Under the pieces are notes generated by a model. It was not told the DNA's origin, did not search any database, and saw only the letters and a program-made list of their open reading frames with translations. This document shows positions 1 to 6,577 of a stretch of DNA of 7,523 nucleotides, in pieces (the stretch's first letter is position 1; each line of letters opens with the position of its first letter). Location of the stretch: positions 1-7,523 of the forward strand of contig JAUVQP010000073.1 of assembly GCA_030598075.1 (NCBI GenBank), in the 5' to 3' direction. A program made the translations under genes and the position numbers. The DNA comes from Miltoncostaeaceae bacterium. GTDB lineage: Bacteria; Actinomycetota; Thermoleophilia; Miltoncostaeales; Miltoncostaeaceae.

Positions 1-2
1 AC

Positions 3-998
3 TGGTTCCCCACCTCCATCTGGTCGGAGGACCTGGTGCCCCAGGCGGCCACCACCCCGTCGCCACACGTCTGGCTCGACCCGTACGCGGTCGCGGCGGC
101 GGCCGCCGGCAGGACGGAGCGCATACGACTCGGCGTGGGAGTCACCGACGTGGTGCGCCGCCACCCGGTGAGCCTGGCGCAGACGGCGCTCACCATGGAC
201 CACATCACCGGCGGGCGCTTCCTGCTCGGAGTCGGTGCCGGTGAGTCGCTCAACCTCGCACCGATCGGCCTGGACAATCGGCGCCCCCTGGCTCGTCTCG
301 CGGAGGCGCTCGAGGTCATCCGGGCGCTGTTCGACTCTCCGGAGCCTCTCGATCTCGACGGCGAGTTCTTCACCCTCCGAGGAGCGGCGGTCGGTCTCCG
401 TCCCTTCGGCGATCTACCGCCGCCGATCTGGATCGCCGCGCACCGGCCGCGCGGCCTCGATCTCGCCGGCCGCGTCGGCGATGGTTGGCTCCCCCTGGCA
501 ACCGATCCCGCCGAGTGGGAGGGCTGGTACGAGGTCGTACGGTCCGGGGCCGTAAGCGCCGGCCGGCCGGCCGGCGCCGTGACCCCGGGGCTGTACGCCC
601 GCGTGGTCCTCGCCGAGACCCGCGGGGCCGCGGACGAAGCCATCGAGAACTCCCTGCTGCTGCGCTTCATCGCGCTGACGCGGCCGGACGAGGCCTTCGC
701 CGCCCACGGCCACGAGCACCCTCTCGGCGCGGGCACCTTCGGCCTGGTCAGCTTTGTGCCCACCGGCCTCTCACGGGAGGATGCGCTGGCCCTGGCGAAA
801 CGGGTTCCCATCGAGGTGATCCGCGACACCGTCATCTCAGGGACGCCGAGCGATGTCGCGACCCGACTCGCCGCGTTCGCGTCCGCGGGCGCACGCCACC
901 TCCAGCTCGCCAACCTGACCCCGTTGGCGGACCCCGGCCTCGCTGCCGCCTCGGAGGGCCTGCTCGGCGAGACCGTTCAAGAGTTGCGGGGCGCGTGA
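3..998 (+). CDS. LLM class (luciferase-like) flavin/F420-dependent oxidoreductase, 5'-truncated
   Basis: The reading frame is open from the left edge (first whole codon at position 3) to TGA at 996-998, giving 331 visible residues. The codons before the GTG at 36 encode WFPTSIWSEDL, which resembles the early 'W..D.L' strand of the family, so the true start lies outside the window and the GTG at 36 is internal. Family marks are the strand RIRLGVGVTDVVRRHP, then LAQTALTMDHITGGRF followed by LLGVGAGESLN, which is the TIM-barrel signature of luciferase-like monooxygenases and F420-dependent Mer-type reductases. PPIWIAAHRPRGLDLAGRVGDGWLP is the second typical barrel segment, and a late segment (GTPSDVATRLAAFASAGARHLQL) matches the usual C-terminal helix and strand. 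Such enzymes are cytoplasmic and use reduced FMN or F420; F420 is the likelier cofactor from the Mer-like motifs, but the substrate cannot be read. The stop codon overlaps the start of the next gene by four bases. Family assignment is firm; cofactor and substrate are inference. Confidence 0.9.
   Translation, partial: WFPTSIWSEDLVPQAATTPSPHVWLDPYAVAAAAAGRTERIRLGVGVTDVVRRHPVSLAQTALTMDHITGGRFLLGVGAGESLNLAPIGLDNRRPLARLAEALEVIRALFDSPEPLDLDGEFFTLRGAAVGLRPFGDLPPPIWIAAHRPRGLDLAGRVGDGWLPLATDPAEWEGWYEVVRSGAVSAGRPAGAVTPGLYARVVLAETRGAADEAIENSLLLRFIALTRPDEAFAAHGHEHPLGAGTFGLVSFVPTGLSREDALALAKRVPIEVIRDTVISGTPSDVATRLAAFASAGARHLQLANLTPLADPGLAAASEGLLGETVQELRGA
556..577. repeat. 22-bp perfect palindrome containing (CCGG)4
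   Basis: Bases 556-577 read the same on both strands, and the core at 559-574 is four tandem CCGG units. It lies inside the oxidoreductase gene and encodes part of the Gly/Ala/Pro-rich stretch SAGRPAGAV. It is likely a low-complexity product of GC-rich codon use, although it is long for chance and could form a hairpin or be a hotspot for slippage or cytosine methylation. No function is claimed. Confidence 0.6.
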
Positions 999-2050
999 GG
1001 GGAGCCCTCGCGCTCAGCCTGGCCTTGGTGGCCGCGTTTCCCACGCTGGCGAGCGGGGCTCGGACGATCTCGTTCCCCGAGTGGTTCGCGATCCGCGCCG
1101 ACTTTGCCGGCCGCACGCTCGTGTGGAGCGAGGCCGCCACCGTTCGGCTCGACCCCAGCAAGGGTGGCCGCGATCTGCCCGCCGGCCTGAGGCCGTTCGT
1201 CTACTACCGCATCCATACGTCGACTGCGCCGCTCGATCGCGCGCGTCGGGGGTTCGTGGGCGGGCCGGAGCAGCACGTGACGCTCCGCACACAGATCGCC
1301 CGTATGACGAGCGGTCGTGTCGCCGGCGACGGCGACGGTCGCTTTGTCATCGTGCCCGGCGCGCGGCGCTTCGCCGCTCCGGTCGTCTTCTGCTGCACCG
1401 CCGACGTCGAGACCGTGGTGGTAAGCGACGGGCGCGAGGACGCGCCGCGCCCGCTCTCGGCCACTCTCGACGGCGGCATCGTCCGCGCCCTGCTACGCGA
1501 CCGCGCGGGTGGGATCACGCTCGTCTCAGCCGACCCGACCCAGCGAGTTCCAGAACTTCACTCCGCTCCGTTCCCCGGCAGCGCCACCGACGGGCTTGCG
1601 GGACTGGCAGAGGGCACCGTCGCGTGGGTCGACCCCGACACCCCGGGAACCCTGTCCTTCGGCGTGCCGAGCGACGGCGGGGTGGTCGGGCGGCGCTCGG
1701 TGCGCCTGCCCGGCAGGGCTCGGCGTCTCTGGGTGGATCGCGGCGTGGCGGTGGCCGCAGTCGCCCGGTCGCGGCGCATCGCCCTCGTCAGAGTCGACCT
1801 GACGACGCCCCGGCCGACCATCGTCTGGCAAGGCTCACGGCTGCCTCACGTGGCGATTGGGGAGGGCGCCGTGGTCGCGGCCGAGGGGTCTTCCGTCTTC
1901 GCGGCTCGGGCTGGACGGTTGCGGAGAATCACCAGGGCGAGAGGTCAGATCGCCGCGGTCGCCGCGTCCGGACGACGAATCGCCTGGTTCGAGCGCGTTC
2001 GCCGAAAGGGCGAGCGGCGCACGGTGGTCCGAATCGCTCGCATATCGTGA
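995..2050 (+). CDS. Exported uncharacterised protein, possible beta-propeller
   Basis: The protein is 351 residues. GTG at 995 is chosen because it forms a GTGA overlap with the upstream stop and opens directly on a signal peptide: MRG, a hydrophobic stretch ALALSLALVAAF, then a likely signal peptidase site near SGA|RT (residue 22). The frame extends much further upstream, but that part is an arginine-rich shadow of the oxidoreductase gene. There is no good Shine-Dalgarno sequence, which fits translational coupling. The mature part is rich in short strands of the type 'G-x-V-x-W/V-x-D/E', for example LAGLAEGTVAWVDPDTPG, LWVDRGVAVAAVARSRRIALVRV, VAIGEGAVVAAEGSSVFAA and IAAVAASGRRIAWFE. This pattern resembles TolB/WD40-like propeller blades, but no clear family signature is present. 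The only cysteines I see are an adjacent pair, C133-C134. It sits directly before a secreted glycoside hydrolase and overlaps its start. I do not recognise the family; export is well supported, while the propeller fold is inference. Confidence 0.8.
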   Translation: MRGALALSLALVAAFPTLASGARTISFPEWFAIRADFAGRTLVWSEAATVRLDPSKGGRDLPAGLRPFVYYRIHTSTAPLDRARRGFVGGPEQHVTLRTQIARMTSGRVAGDGDGRFVIVPGARRFAAPVVFCCTADVETVVVSDGREDAPRPLSATLDGGIVRALLRDRAGGITLVSADPTQRVPELHSAPFPGSATDGLAGLAEGTVAWVDPDTPGTLSFGVPSDGGVVGRRSVRLPGRARRLWVDRGVAVAAVARSRRIALVRVDLTTPRPTIVWQGSRLPHVAIGEGAVVAAEGSSVFAARAGRLRRITRARGQIAAVAASGRRIAWFERVRRKGERRTVVRIARIS

Positions 2051-3174
2051 GACGGACTCGCACCCTGATAGCAACGCTCGCGACCGCGATGCTCACTCTT
2101 CCCGCCGGGGCGTCGGCGCTTGTCATCCCCGCCGTCCAAGACGACGCCCTTCCCAACGTCGAGGGTGCGGCGCTGGAGGCGCGCCTCGACGCGCTCGCGG
2201 CGACCGGTACGCGTGTCACGCGGGTTGACGTCTTGTGGAGCCAGGTCGCGCGCCGACGCCCGGCGAAGCCGCGCGATCCGGACGACCCCGCCTATGACTG
2301 GTCGCGCTATGACGCGATCCTGACGGGCCTGCGGAACCGCGGCCTCGGCACGATCGTCGATTTTTACCACACCCCCTCGTGGGCCTCGCGATCCGGACAG
2401 CCGTCCAGCGCGCCACGCACCGCGGACGGGTCCCGCTTCGCGGCGGCGCTGGCCCGTCGCTACTCCGGCGGCCATCGCGACCGATCCGGAGCGCTCCTTC
2501 CCCGGATCCGCCGGATCGAGGTCTGGAACGAACCGAACGTGGCCGGCTTCTACCAGCCCCAGTGCAGTCGCCGCGGAAGGACCGTGGTCATCGAGTCGCC
2601 CCGCCGCTACGCGGCGCTGCTGGCGGCCTCCTACCGCGAGATCAAGCGGGCGAGCCCCGGCACGGAGGTCGTCGGCGGCGTGCTCGGACCGGCGGGGCAG
2701 ACGCCGAAGGCCTGCGCCACGACCGGGTTTAGCGTCGGCGCCATCGAGTTCGCCGCGCGCCTCGCCCGCGAGCGCCCGCCGCTCGATGCCTGGAGCATGC
2801 ACCTCTACCCCATCGGATCACCGGAGCAGGCCTTCTTCGTGCCGAGTTGGAACACGCTTTCCCGCGTTCTGCGCCACGTGGATAAGCTTCAACGAGGCGT
2901 GCCCGTCTACGTCACCGAGACGGGGTACCACACGTCGTACAACCGCTTTCACCGCTACTTCGTCAGCGAGGAGCAGCAGGCCGCCTGGCTGGACGAGACC
3001 TACCGCGTCGCGTCGCGTCGTCCGCGTGTCCGCCTTGCCATGTGGTTCAACCTTCAAGACAACCCCTTCTGGACAGGGGGCCTCATCCGAGCGGACGGCA
3101 CCCACAAGCGGAGCTACGAACGCTTTCGCCTGCAGGCTGCGGACAGTCCCCTGCCGGAGGGGTGGGGTCCATGA
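2047..3174 (+). CDS. Secreted glycoside hydrolase, clan GH-A type (GH5/GH39-like, PslG-like)
   Basis: The protein is 375 residues. GTG at 2047 overlaps the previous stop (GTGA) and gives a classic signal peptide: MRRTR, a hydrophobic core, then AGASA|L with cleavage near residue 24. An in-frame extension upstream is Arg-rich shadow sequence. The mature protein looks like a (beta/alpha)8 barrel: VTRVDVLWSQVA (early strand), YDWSRYDAILTGLRNRGL and IVDFYHTPSWAS, then RRIEVWNEPNV with the presumed acid/base E162 in the N-E-P motif. H252 lies in WSMHLYP, the presumed nucleophile E291 in VYVTETGYHTS, and W333 in AMWFNLQDN of the last strand. Two catalytic glutamates after strands 4 and 7 are the hallmark of clan GH-A retaining glycosidases, so it is probably active outside the membrane. 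GH5, GH39 or a related family are all possible from sequence alone. In a glycan synthesis locus it may edit or release the polymer, as PslG (GH39) does for Psl. The substrate is unknown. Confidence 0.88.
   Translation: MRRTRTLIATLATAMLTLPAGASALVIPAVQDDALPNVEGAALEARLDALAATGTRVTRVDVLWSQVARRRPAKPRDPDDPAYDWSRYDAILTGLRNRGLGTIVDFYHTPSWASRSGQPSSAPRTADGSRFAAALARRYSGGHRDRSGALLPRIRRIEVWNEPNVAGFYQPQCSRRGRTVVIESPRRYAALLAASYREIKRASPGTEVVGGVLGPAGQTPKACATTGFSVGAIEFAARLARERPPLDAWSMHLYPIGSPEQAFFVPSWNTLSRVLRHVDKLQRGVPVYVTETGYHTSYNRFHRYFVSEEQQAAWLDETYRVASRRPRVRLAMWFNLQDNPFWTGGLIRADGTHKRSYERFRLQAADSPLPEGWGP
3156..3162 (+). promoter_or_regulatory. Strong ribosome binding site of the methyltransferase gene
   Basis: GGAGGGG lies eight bases before ATG 3171, inside the end of the hydrolase gene. 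It is the best Shine-Dalgarno match in the window. The other overlapping starts (995, 2047, 5012, 6574) have none as good, so this gene may be translated more independently of its upstream neighbour. Confidence 0.7.
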
Positions 3175-3929
3175 GCGAGCGGCTCAGCGAGGTCAAGGCC
3201 TACTACGATCGCATGGCGCCGCGGCTGGTTGCCGTCGAGGACCGCAACTGGCACCTGCAAAGCCGTATGTCGCTCGTTCTCGACACGATCGACCGCTTCG
3301 CGAAGCCCGGGGGGCGAGCCCTCGACGTGGGATGCGGCACGGGGTTTCTCCTCAAGCACCTCGCGGAACGCGGGTTCTGGGGCGTGGGCATCGACCTCTC
3401 CGACGAAAGCGTCGGCATTGCGCGCGAGCGTCTCGTCGAGATGGGTGCGTCGAATCGCCTTGACGCCCAGATCGGAAGCGCCTATGAACCTCCGGACGGC
3501 CCATTCGACCTCATCTGCCTCACCGACGTCCTCGAGCATCTCGATGAGCCGCGTCGCTGCCTCGCCGAGATCGCGCTCCGGCTCGCGCCCGGCGGACTGG
3601 TCGTCGTATCGACGCCCAACCGGCGCAGCCTGCCCGGAGCGCGCCGGTGGCTCGCGGAGCGCGTGCCTCGGCTTGGGATCTCGCTCAATCTGGCGCCGAT
3701 CGACAACTGGCAGACCTGGATCGACCTTGAGAGCCACGGGGCGGCCGCGGGGCTCGTTCCGATTTCGCGCCGGGGCATCTTCTTCCGACCAGGCGGCCGC
3801 CTGTCGTCGCAGCTCGGGCGCGCGTACCGGCTCGAGAGCGTTCGGCGAGCGGACCGGGCGGCGTCCCGCGGGCCCGCGGGGCGCTTCGGCTTCTACATCT
3901 GCGTCGGCTTTCGCGGGATAACCCGCTAA
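3171..3929 (+). CDS. Class I SAM-dependent methyltransferase (UbiG/Methyltransf_11-like)
   Basis: The protein is 252 residues. ATG at 3171 overlaps the hydrolase stop (ATGA) and is preceded by a strong ribosome binding site. The Rossmann-fold methyltransferase motifs are in order: motif I LDVGCGTGFL (residues 51-60) binds SAM; the acidic end of strand 2 is D75 in GVGIDLS; the post-II/III region is LICLTDVLEHL (D119, E122, H123); strand 5 is GGLVVVSTPNRRS (residues about 142-152). An N-terminal helix (VKAYYDRMAPRL) precedes the core, as in many small-molecule or sugar methyltransferases. The C-terminal part contains IDNWQTWIDLESHGAAAGL, a cap-like region likely to contact the substrate. There is no signal peptide or membrane segment, so it should be cytoplasmic. 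The DVLEHL...STPN pattern is common in methyltransferases of polysaccharide loci, and here it could methylate a sugar or chain end. That role is inferred from the neighbours; the fold is firm. Confidence 0.92.
   Translation: MSERLSEVKAYYDRMAPRLVAVEDRNWHLQSRMSLVLDTIDRFAKPGGRALDVGCGTGFLLKHLAERGFWGVGIDLSDESVGIARERLVEMGASNRLDAQIGSAYEPPDGPFDLICLTDVLEHLDEPRRCLAEIALRLAPGGLVVVSTPNRRSLPGARRWLAERVPRLGISLNLAPIDNWQTWIDLESHGAAAGLVPISRRGIFFRPGGRLSSQLGRAYRLESVRRADRAASRGPAGRFGFYICVGFRGITR
3913..3926 (+). other. Small hairpin touching the methyltransferase stop codon
   Basis: GCGGG-ATAA-CCCGC is a perfect 5-bp GC stem with a 4-base loop. It ends directly before the TAA at 3927-3929, in front of the only real intergenic gap. 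No T-run follows (the next bases are TAAAGAGAG), so it is not a convincing intrinsic terminator. It could weakly attenuate transcription or protect the 3' end of the upstream message, or be chance. Confidence 0.3.
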
Positions 3930-3998
3930 AGAGAGCCCGGTTTTGGGAATATCGGTCCGACCAAGGCGCCCCGACACGCACGAAAAGCGGGGTCCGAG
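3930..3998. other. 69-base intergenic gap, possible operon boundary
   Basis: This is the only non-overlapping junction in the window. It contains a locally AT-richer patch (TTTTGGGAATATC at 3941-3953), which is where a promoter would be expected. I cannot match a -35/-10 pair with confidence. There is also a 4-bp inverted repeat, GGTC-C-GACC. GCGGGG at 3987-3992 can serve as a modest ribosome binding site for the GTG at 3999. Confidence 0.4.
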
Positions 3999-5015
3999 GT
4001 GACCCTGCGCGGACAGCGATTGGTGGCGGGGGGTGCCATGCTGGTGCTGTTCGTCCTCGCCATCGTGGTTTTCGTGCTGCCCTTCGCCCTGCCGACGCCC
4101 CCGCCGATCGTCACGCGGTTCACAGCGACAGCGCTCTTCAGCCCGAACGGGGACGGAGCGCGCGACGTCGCGCGCATCTCGGTGCGCCTGCGCGAGGCGT
4201 CCACCGTCACCATCGAGGTTCAGCACGACGGTCGAGTTGTGCGGCGGCTGGCCGACGAGGAGCCCCGGCCGCCGGGCTGGTTCCGCCTGTCGTGGAACGG
4301 TCGCGACGACGACGGGCGGGCGGTGGCGGACGGCTCGTATGCCCTGAAACTCCGAGTGCGCTCGGGCCGGAAGCGCTTCAACACGACACGCCGAATCGTG
4401 GTGGACACCATGGCGTCCACCATCACAACCGCACGAGCCCGCTCCGTGCCGCCACCCGGACGCGGACAGTGCGTCATCGTCGTCGAGACGAGCGGCGACG
4501 GGCAGGCCGTGATCGAAGCGTCGCCCGTCGAGGACGGACCGCCGATCCGCACCCTCGGGCCCCGGCCCGTGAAGGCCGGGGAGCAGCTTCGGTGGAACTG
4601 GAACGGACGCGACGCGCCAGGCGCGCTCGTCGCGCCGGGGCTCTACCGCATCGACATCCGCGTCGCCGACACCGCGCGCAACCGCTCGTCCGTGACGCGA
4701 AGCTGCTGGATCGGCCAGTTGGTCGGGCGCGCGGTTCCCGCCAGACCACGAGCCCGGTCGACCGTCGGCGTCGTGCTGCGACGTCCTGACGGAAGCACGC
4801 TTCCCGGAGCTACGCCGGTCAGCCTCTCCCTTCACCGTCGGGTCGCCGAGCCCGGCCCGGATCTCCGAGCGCCCATCGGCCGACGGGTCGCCGGGCCCGT
4901 CACCGGGCGAGCCGGACGCGTTCGGGTTGACCTTCCGGAAGGAGCGCGAGCGCGCGATCTCTGGCTCGTGGCCCGAGCCGACGGCGGCGTGGCCCTGATC
5001 GGGTTGCGCTCGTGA
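3999..5015 (+). CDS. Membrane-anchored protein with two FlgD-type Ig-like domains
   Basis: The protein is 338 residues from GTG 3999, which has GGGG six bases upstream. This start gives a positively charged N-terminus (MTLRGQR) before a hydrophobic segment, GAMLVLFVLAIVVFVLPFAL, that acts as an anchor or uncleaved signal. ATG 4038, behind a six-G run, is a possible alternative start that would drop the charged part. Domain 1 (residues about 39-130) carries FSPNGDGARD (47-56), the FlgD/gliding-associated signature with an acidic loop that may bind calcium, and closes with WNGRDDDGRAVADGSYAL (99 on). Domain 2 (about 140-240) keeps WNWNGRDAPGALVAPGLYRI (199 on) but lacks the FSPNGDG part. The two cysteines, C158 and C236, bracket domain 2 and could form a disulfide. 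The C-terminal 95 residues (RSTVGVVLRRPDGSTLPG...) may be another beta domain with no clear family. It probably works outside the membrane as a scaffold or binding module beside the ligase, whose start it overlaps. The FlgD name reflects the fold only; this is no flagellar gene context. Confidence 0.85.
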   Translation: MTLRGQRLVAGGAMLVLFVLAIVVFVLPFALPTPPPIVTRFTATALFSPNGDGARDVARISVRLREASTVTIEVQHDGRVVRRLADEEPRPPGWFRLSWNGRDDDGRAVADGSYALKLRVRSGRKRFNTTRRIVVDTMASTITTARARSVPPPGRGQCVIVVETSGDGQAVIEASPVEDGPPIRTLGPRPVKAGEQLRWNWNGRDAPGALVAPGLYRIDIRVADTARNRSSVTRSCWIGQLVGRAVPARPRARSTVGVVLRRPDGSTLPGATPVSLSLHRRVAEPGPDLRAPIGRRVAGPVTGRAGRVRVDLPEGARARDLWLVARADGGVALIGLRS

Positions 5016-6577
5016 GCAGCGCTGTCGTAGCCCAGAGCGTCGGCGCGGTCACCGCGGCCGCGGGCGTCGTCATCTTCCTCTCTCCGGGCCCCCGACGTAT
5101 GCCGGCGGCCGGGCGGAGGGCCGCCGGGCTTGGCTTGATGGCAGTCGCCTGGGTGACGCTCCTCGCTTCCCTCGCCTCGGCCGAGGACCTCTCGGCGGCC
5201 CGCAGTGCGCTGCTCTCGCCGCGCGGAGCGGTCGGCGCGTTGCTCGCCCTGGCCGTTCTTGCGCTCGGTGGCTGGCTCGGCGGGCTCACCGTGCGCCGCT
5301 GGCCGGCCGTGTGGTTTGTCCTGCTCGGTCTGTCGCTGCCGTTTCGCGTGCCGGTCTCGCTCGGCTCTCAGGAGGCCAACCTGCTGGTGCCCCTGTACGC
5401 GGTCATCGCGCTCGGCATCGGGCTCTGGTTGCTCGAGTGGGCGCGGGGGCGCCGGGAACTCGCCGGCGCCACGCCGGTCGATCTTCCGCTCGGACTGTTC
5501 GTCGGGTTCTTGATGCTGTCGACACTGTGGAGCGCCGATCCGTCAGAGGCCGCCGTCAAGGCTGTGTTCTTCTACCTGCCGTTCGTCGTTCTGTTTCGTC
5601 TCGTCATCGTTTTCTGGCACCGGGCCGACGCGCTGCGGGCACTCGGGGTGACCACCGTCGCGCTGGCCGTTCCCATCGCTGCCTTCGCCGTCGTTCAGTA
5701 CGCGACTCAGTCGGGCATCTACTGGAACGAGACCCTCCAGCAGGCGAACGTGTACAGCCGGCTCTTTCGCGTCAACAGCGTCTTCTTCGACCCCAACATC
5801 CTGGGTCGCTATCTCGTCATCGCGATCCTCGCGGCCGTGGCCATGGCATGGCTCGCCCGCGGCCCGCGGGTGCTCGCGACGCTCGTCGGAGCGATCGCCG
5901 TCATGTCGGCGGGGCTGTGGGTGACCTTCTCGCGATCCGCCGCTCTGGGTCTCGGAGTCGGGCTCGCCCTGCTCGCCTGGCGGGCGTTCGGCCCGCGGCG
6001 GACGCTGGCCGTCGGCGCGATCCTCGTGGCGCTGTTGGCAACGGCCGCGCTCGCCGGCAACGAAAACGTGCGACGCGCGGCGACATCGACCGAGCGGCTC
6101 GACGTCGTCAGCGAAGGTCGCTTCGATCTCGTCGAGGGCGGCCTCACGATCTGGCGGCAGGACCCCGTCGTGGGCGCCGGTCTCGGTGGGTTTGCGCAGC
6201 GTTTCGAGGACACCCTCGACCAGCGCGAGTTGCGTCGTACTCGCGTCGTCATCTCGCACAACGCCCCGATCACGATCCTCAGCGAAGGGGGGCTCGTCGG
6301 CTTCGCCCTCTTCCTCGTGCTCGCGATCACCGTGGCGGCATCGATCGCTCGCGGGTCGCGGGTTCGCGGCCCCACCGGTTGGGCGCAGTGGGCTCTGCTC
6401 GCCATGCTGGCCTCCATCGCCGTCCACAGCCTCCTGTACTCCGCGCTCTTCGATGATCCGTACACGTGGGTCATCGCGGGAGCGGCGCTGGTCGTCGGAG
6501 CCGGCCAGCGCGTGACCGTCGTCCAGGAGGACGCTGCCCGGGGCCCCGAGGGGGCGGACGCGGCCCTCGCGACATGA
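5012..6577 (+). CDS. O-antigen ligase/polymerase family protein (Wzy_C, WaaL-like), polytopic membrane protein
   Basis: The protein is 521 residues. GTG at 5012 overlaps the previous stop (GTGA). Roughly 14-15 hydrophobic segments can be counted, which is in the family's range or slightly above. Family marks are FFDPNILGRYLV (residues 258-269) before a membrane segment and the membrane motif VTFSRSAALGLG with R308. A large external loop (about 351-425) contains GRFDLVEGGLTIW and DPVVGAGLGGF, and ends in SHNAPITILSEGGLVG with H416. A late segment VHSLLYSALFDDPYTW (471-486) follows. The His in the big loop and the conserved Arg residues match those essential in WaaL-type enzymes. Such proteins take lipid-linked glycans on the outer face of the membrane and either polymerise them or transfer them to an acceptor. 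Sequence alone does not separate polymerase from ligase, and a Gram-positive-type cell would lack lipid A as acceptor. The last 25 residues are a soluble acidic, Ala-rich tail. The end overlaps the glycosyltransferase start. Confidence 0.9.
   Translation: MSSAVVAQSVGAVTAAAGVVIFLSPGPRRMPAAGRRAAGLGLMAVAWVTLLASLASAEDLSAARSALLSPRGAVGALLALAVLALGGWLGGLTVRRWPAVWFVLLGLSLPFRVPVSLGSQEANLLVPLYAVIALGIGLWLLEWARGRRELAGATPVDLPLGLFVGFLMLSTLWSADPSEAAVKAVFFYLPFVVLFRLVIVFWHRADALRALGVTTVALAVPIAAFAVVQYATQSGIYWNETLQQANVYSRLFRVNSVFFDPNILGRYLVIAILAAVAMAWLARGPRVLATLVGAIAVMSAGLWVTFSRSAALGLGVGLALLAWRAFGPRRTLAVGAILVALLATAALAGNENVRRAATSTERLDVVSEGRFDLVEGGLTIWRQDPVVGAGLGGFAQRFEDTLDQRELRRTRVVISHNAPITILSEGGLVGFALFLVLAITVAASIARGSRVRGPTGWAQWALLAMLASIAVHSLLYSALFDDPYTWVIAGAALVVGAGQRVTVVQEDAARGPEGADAALAT

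Noticed and set aside
485..994. Upstream in-frame extension of the 995-2050 gene
   Set aside because: This part is an arginine-rich shadow of the oxidoreductase gene. The GTG at 995 gives both a gene overlap and a signal peptide.
1081..2046. Upstream in-frame extension of the glycoside hydrolase
   Set aside because: The extension is Arg-rich shadow sequence. Starting at 2047 gives a clean signal peptide and a GTGA overlap.
4399..4422. 8-bp inverted repeat with an 8-base loop inside the FlgD-Ig gene
   Set aside because: About one such stem is expected by chance in a window this size, and it lies in coding sequence with no T-run.
3114..4835. Very long open frame on the minus strand (573 codons)
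   Set aside because: It is antisense to the methyltransferase and FlgD-Ig genes, which have clear family motifs. It crosses their gap, is Arg/Asp/Gly-rich with no recognisable domain, and is typical of GC-rich shadow frames.
6539..6548. 10-bp palindrome CGGGGCCCCG near the end of the ligase gene
   Set aside because: It is short, GC-only and expected at this base composition.
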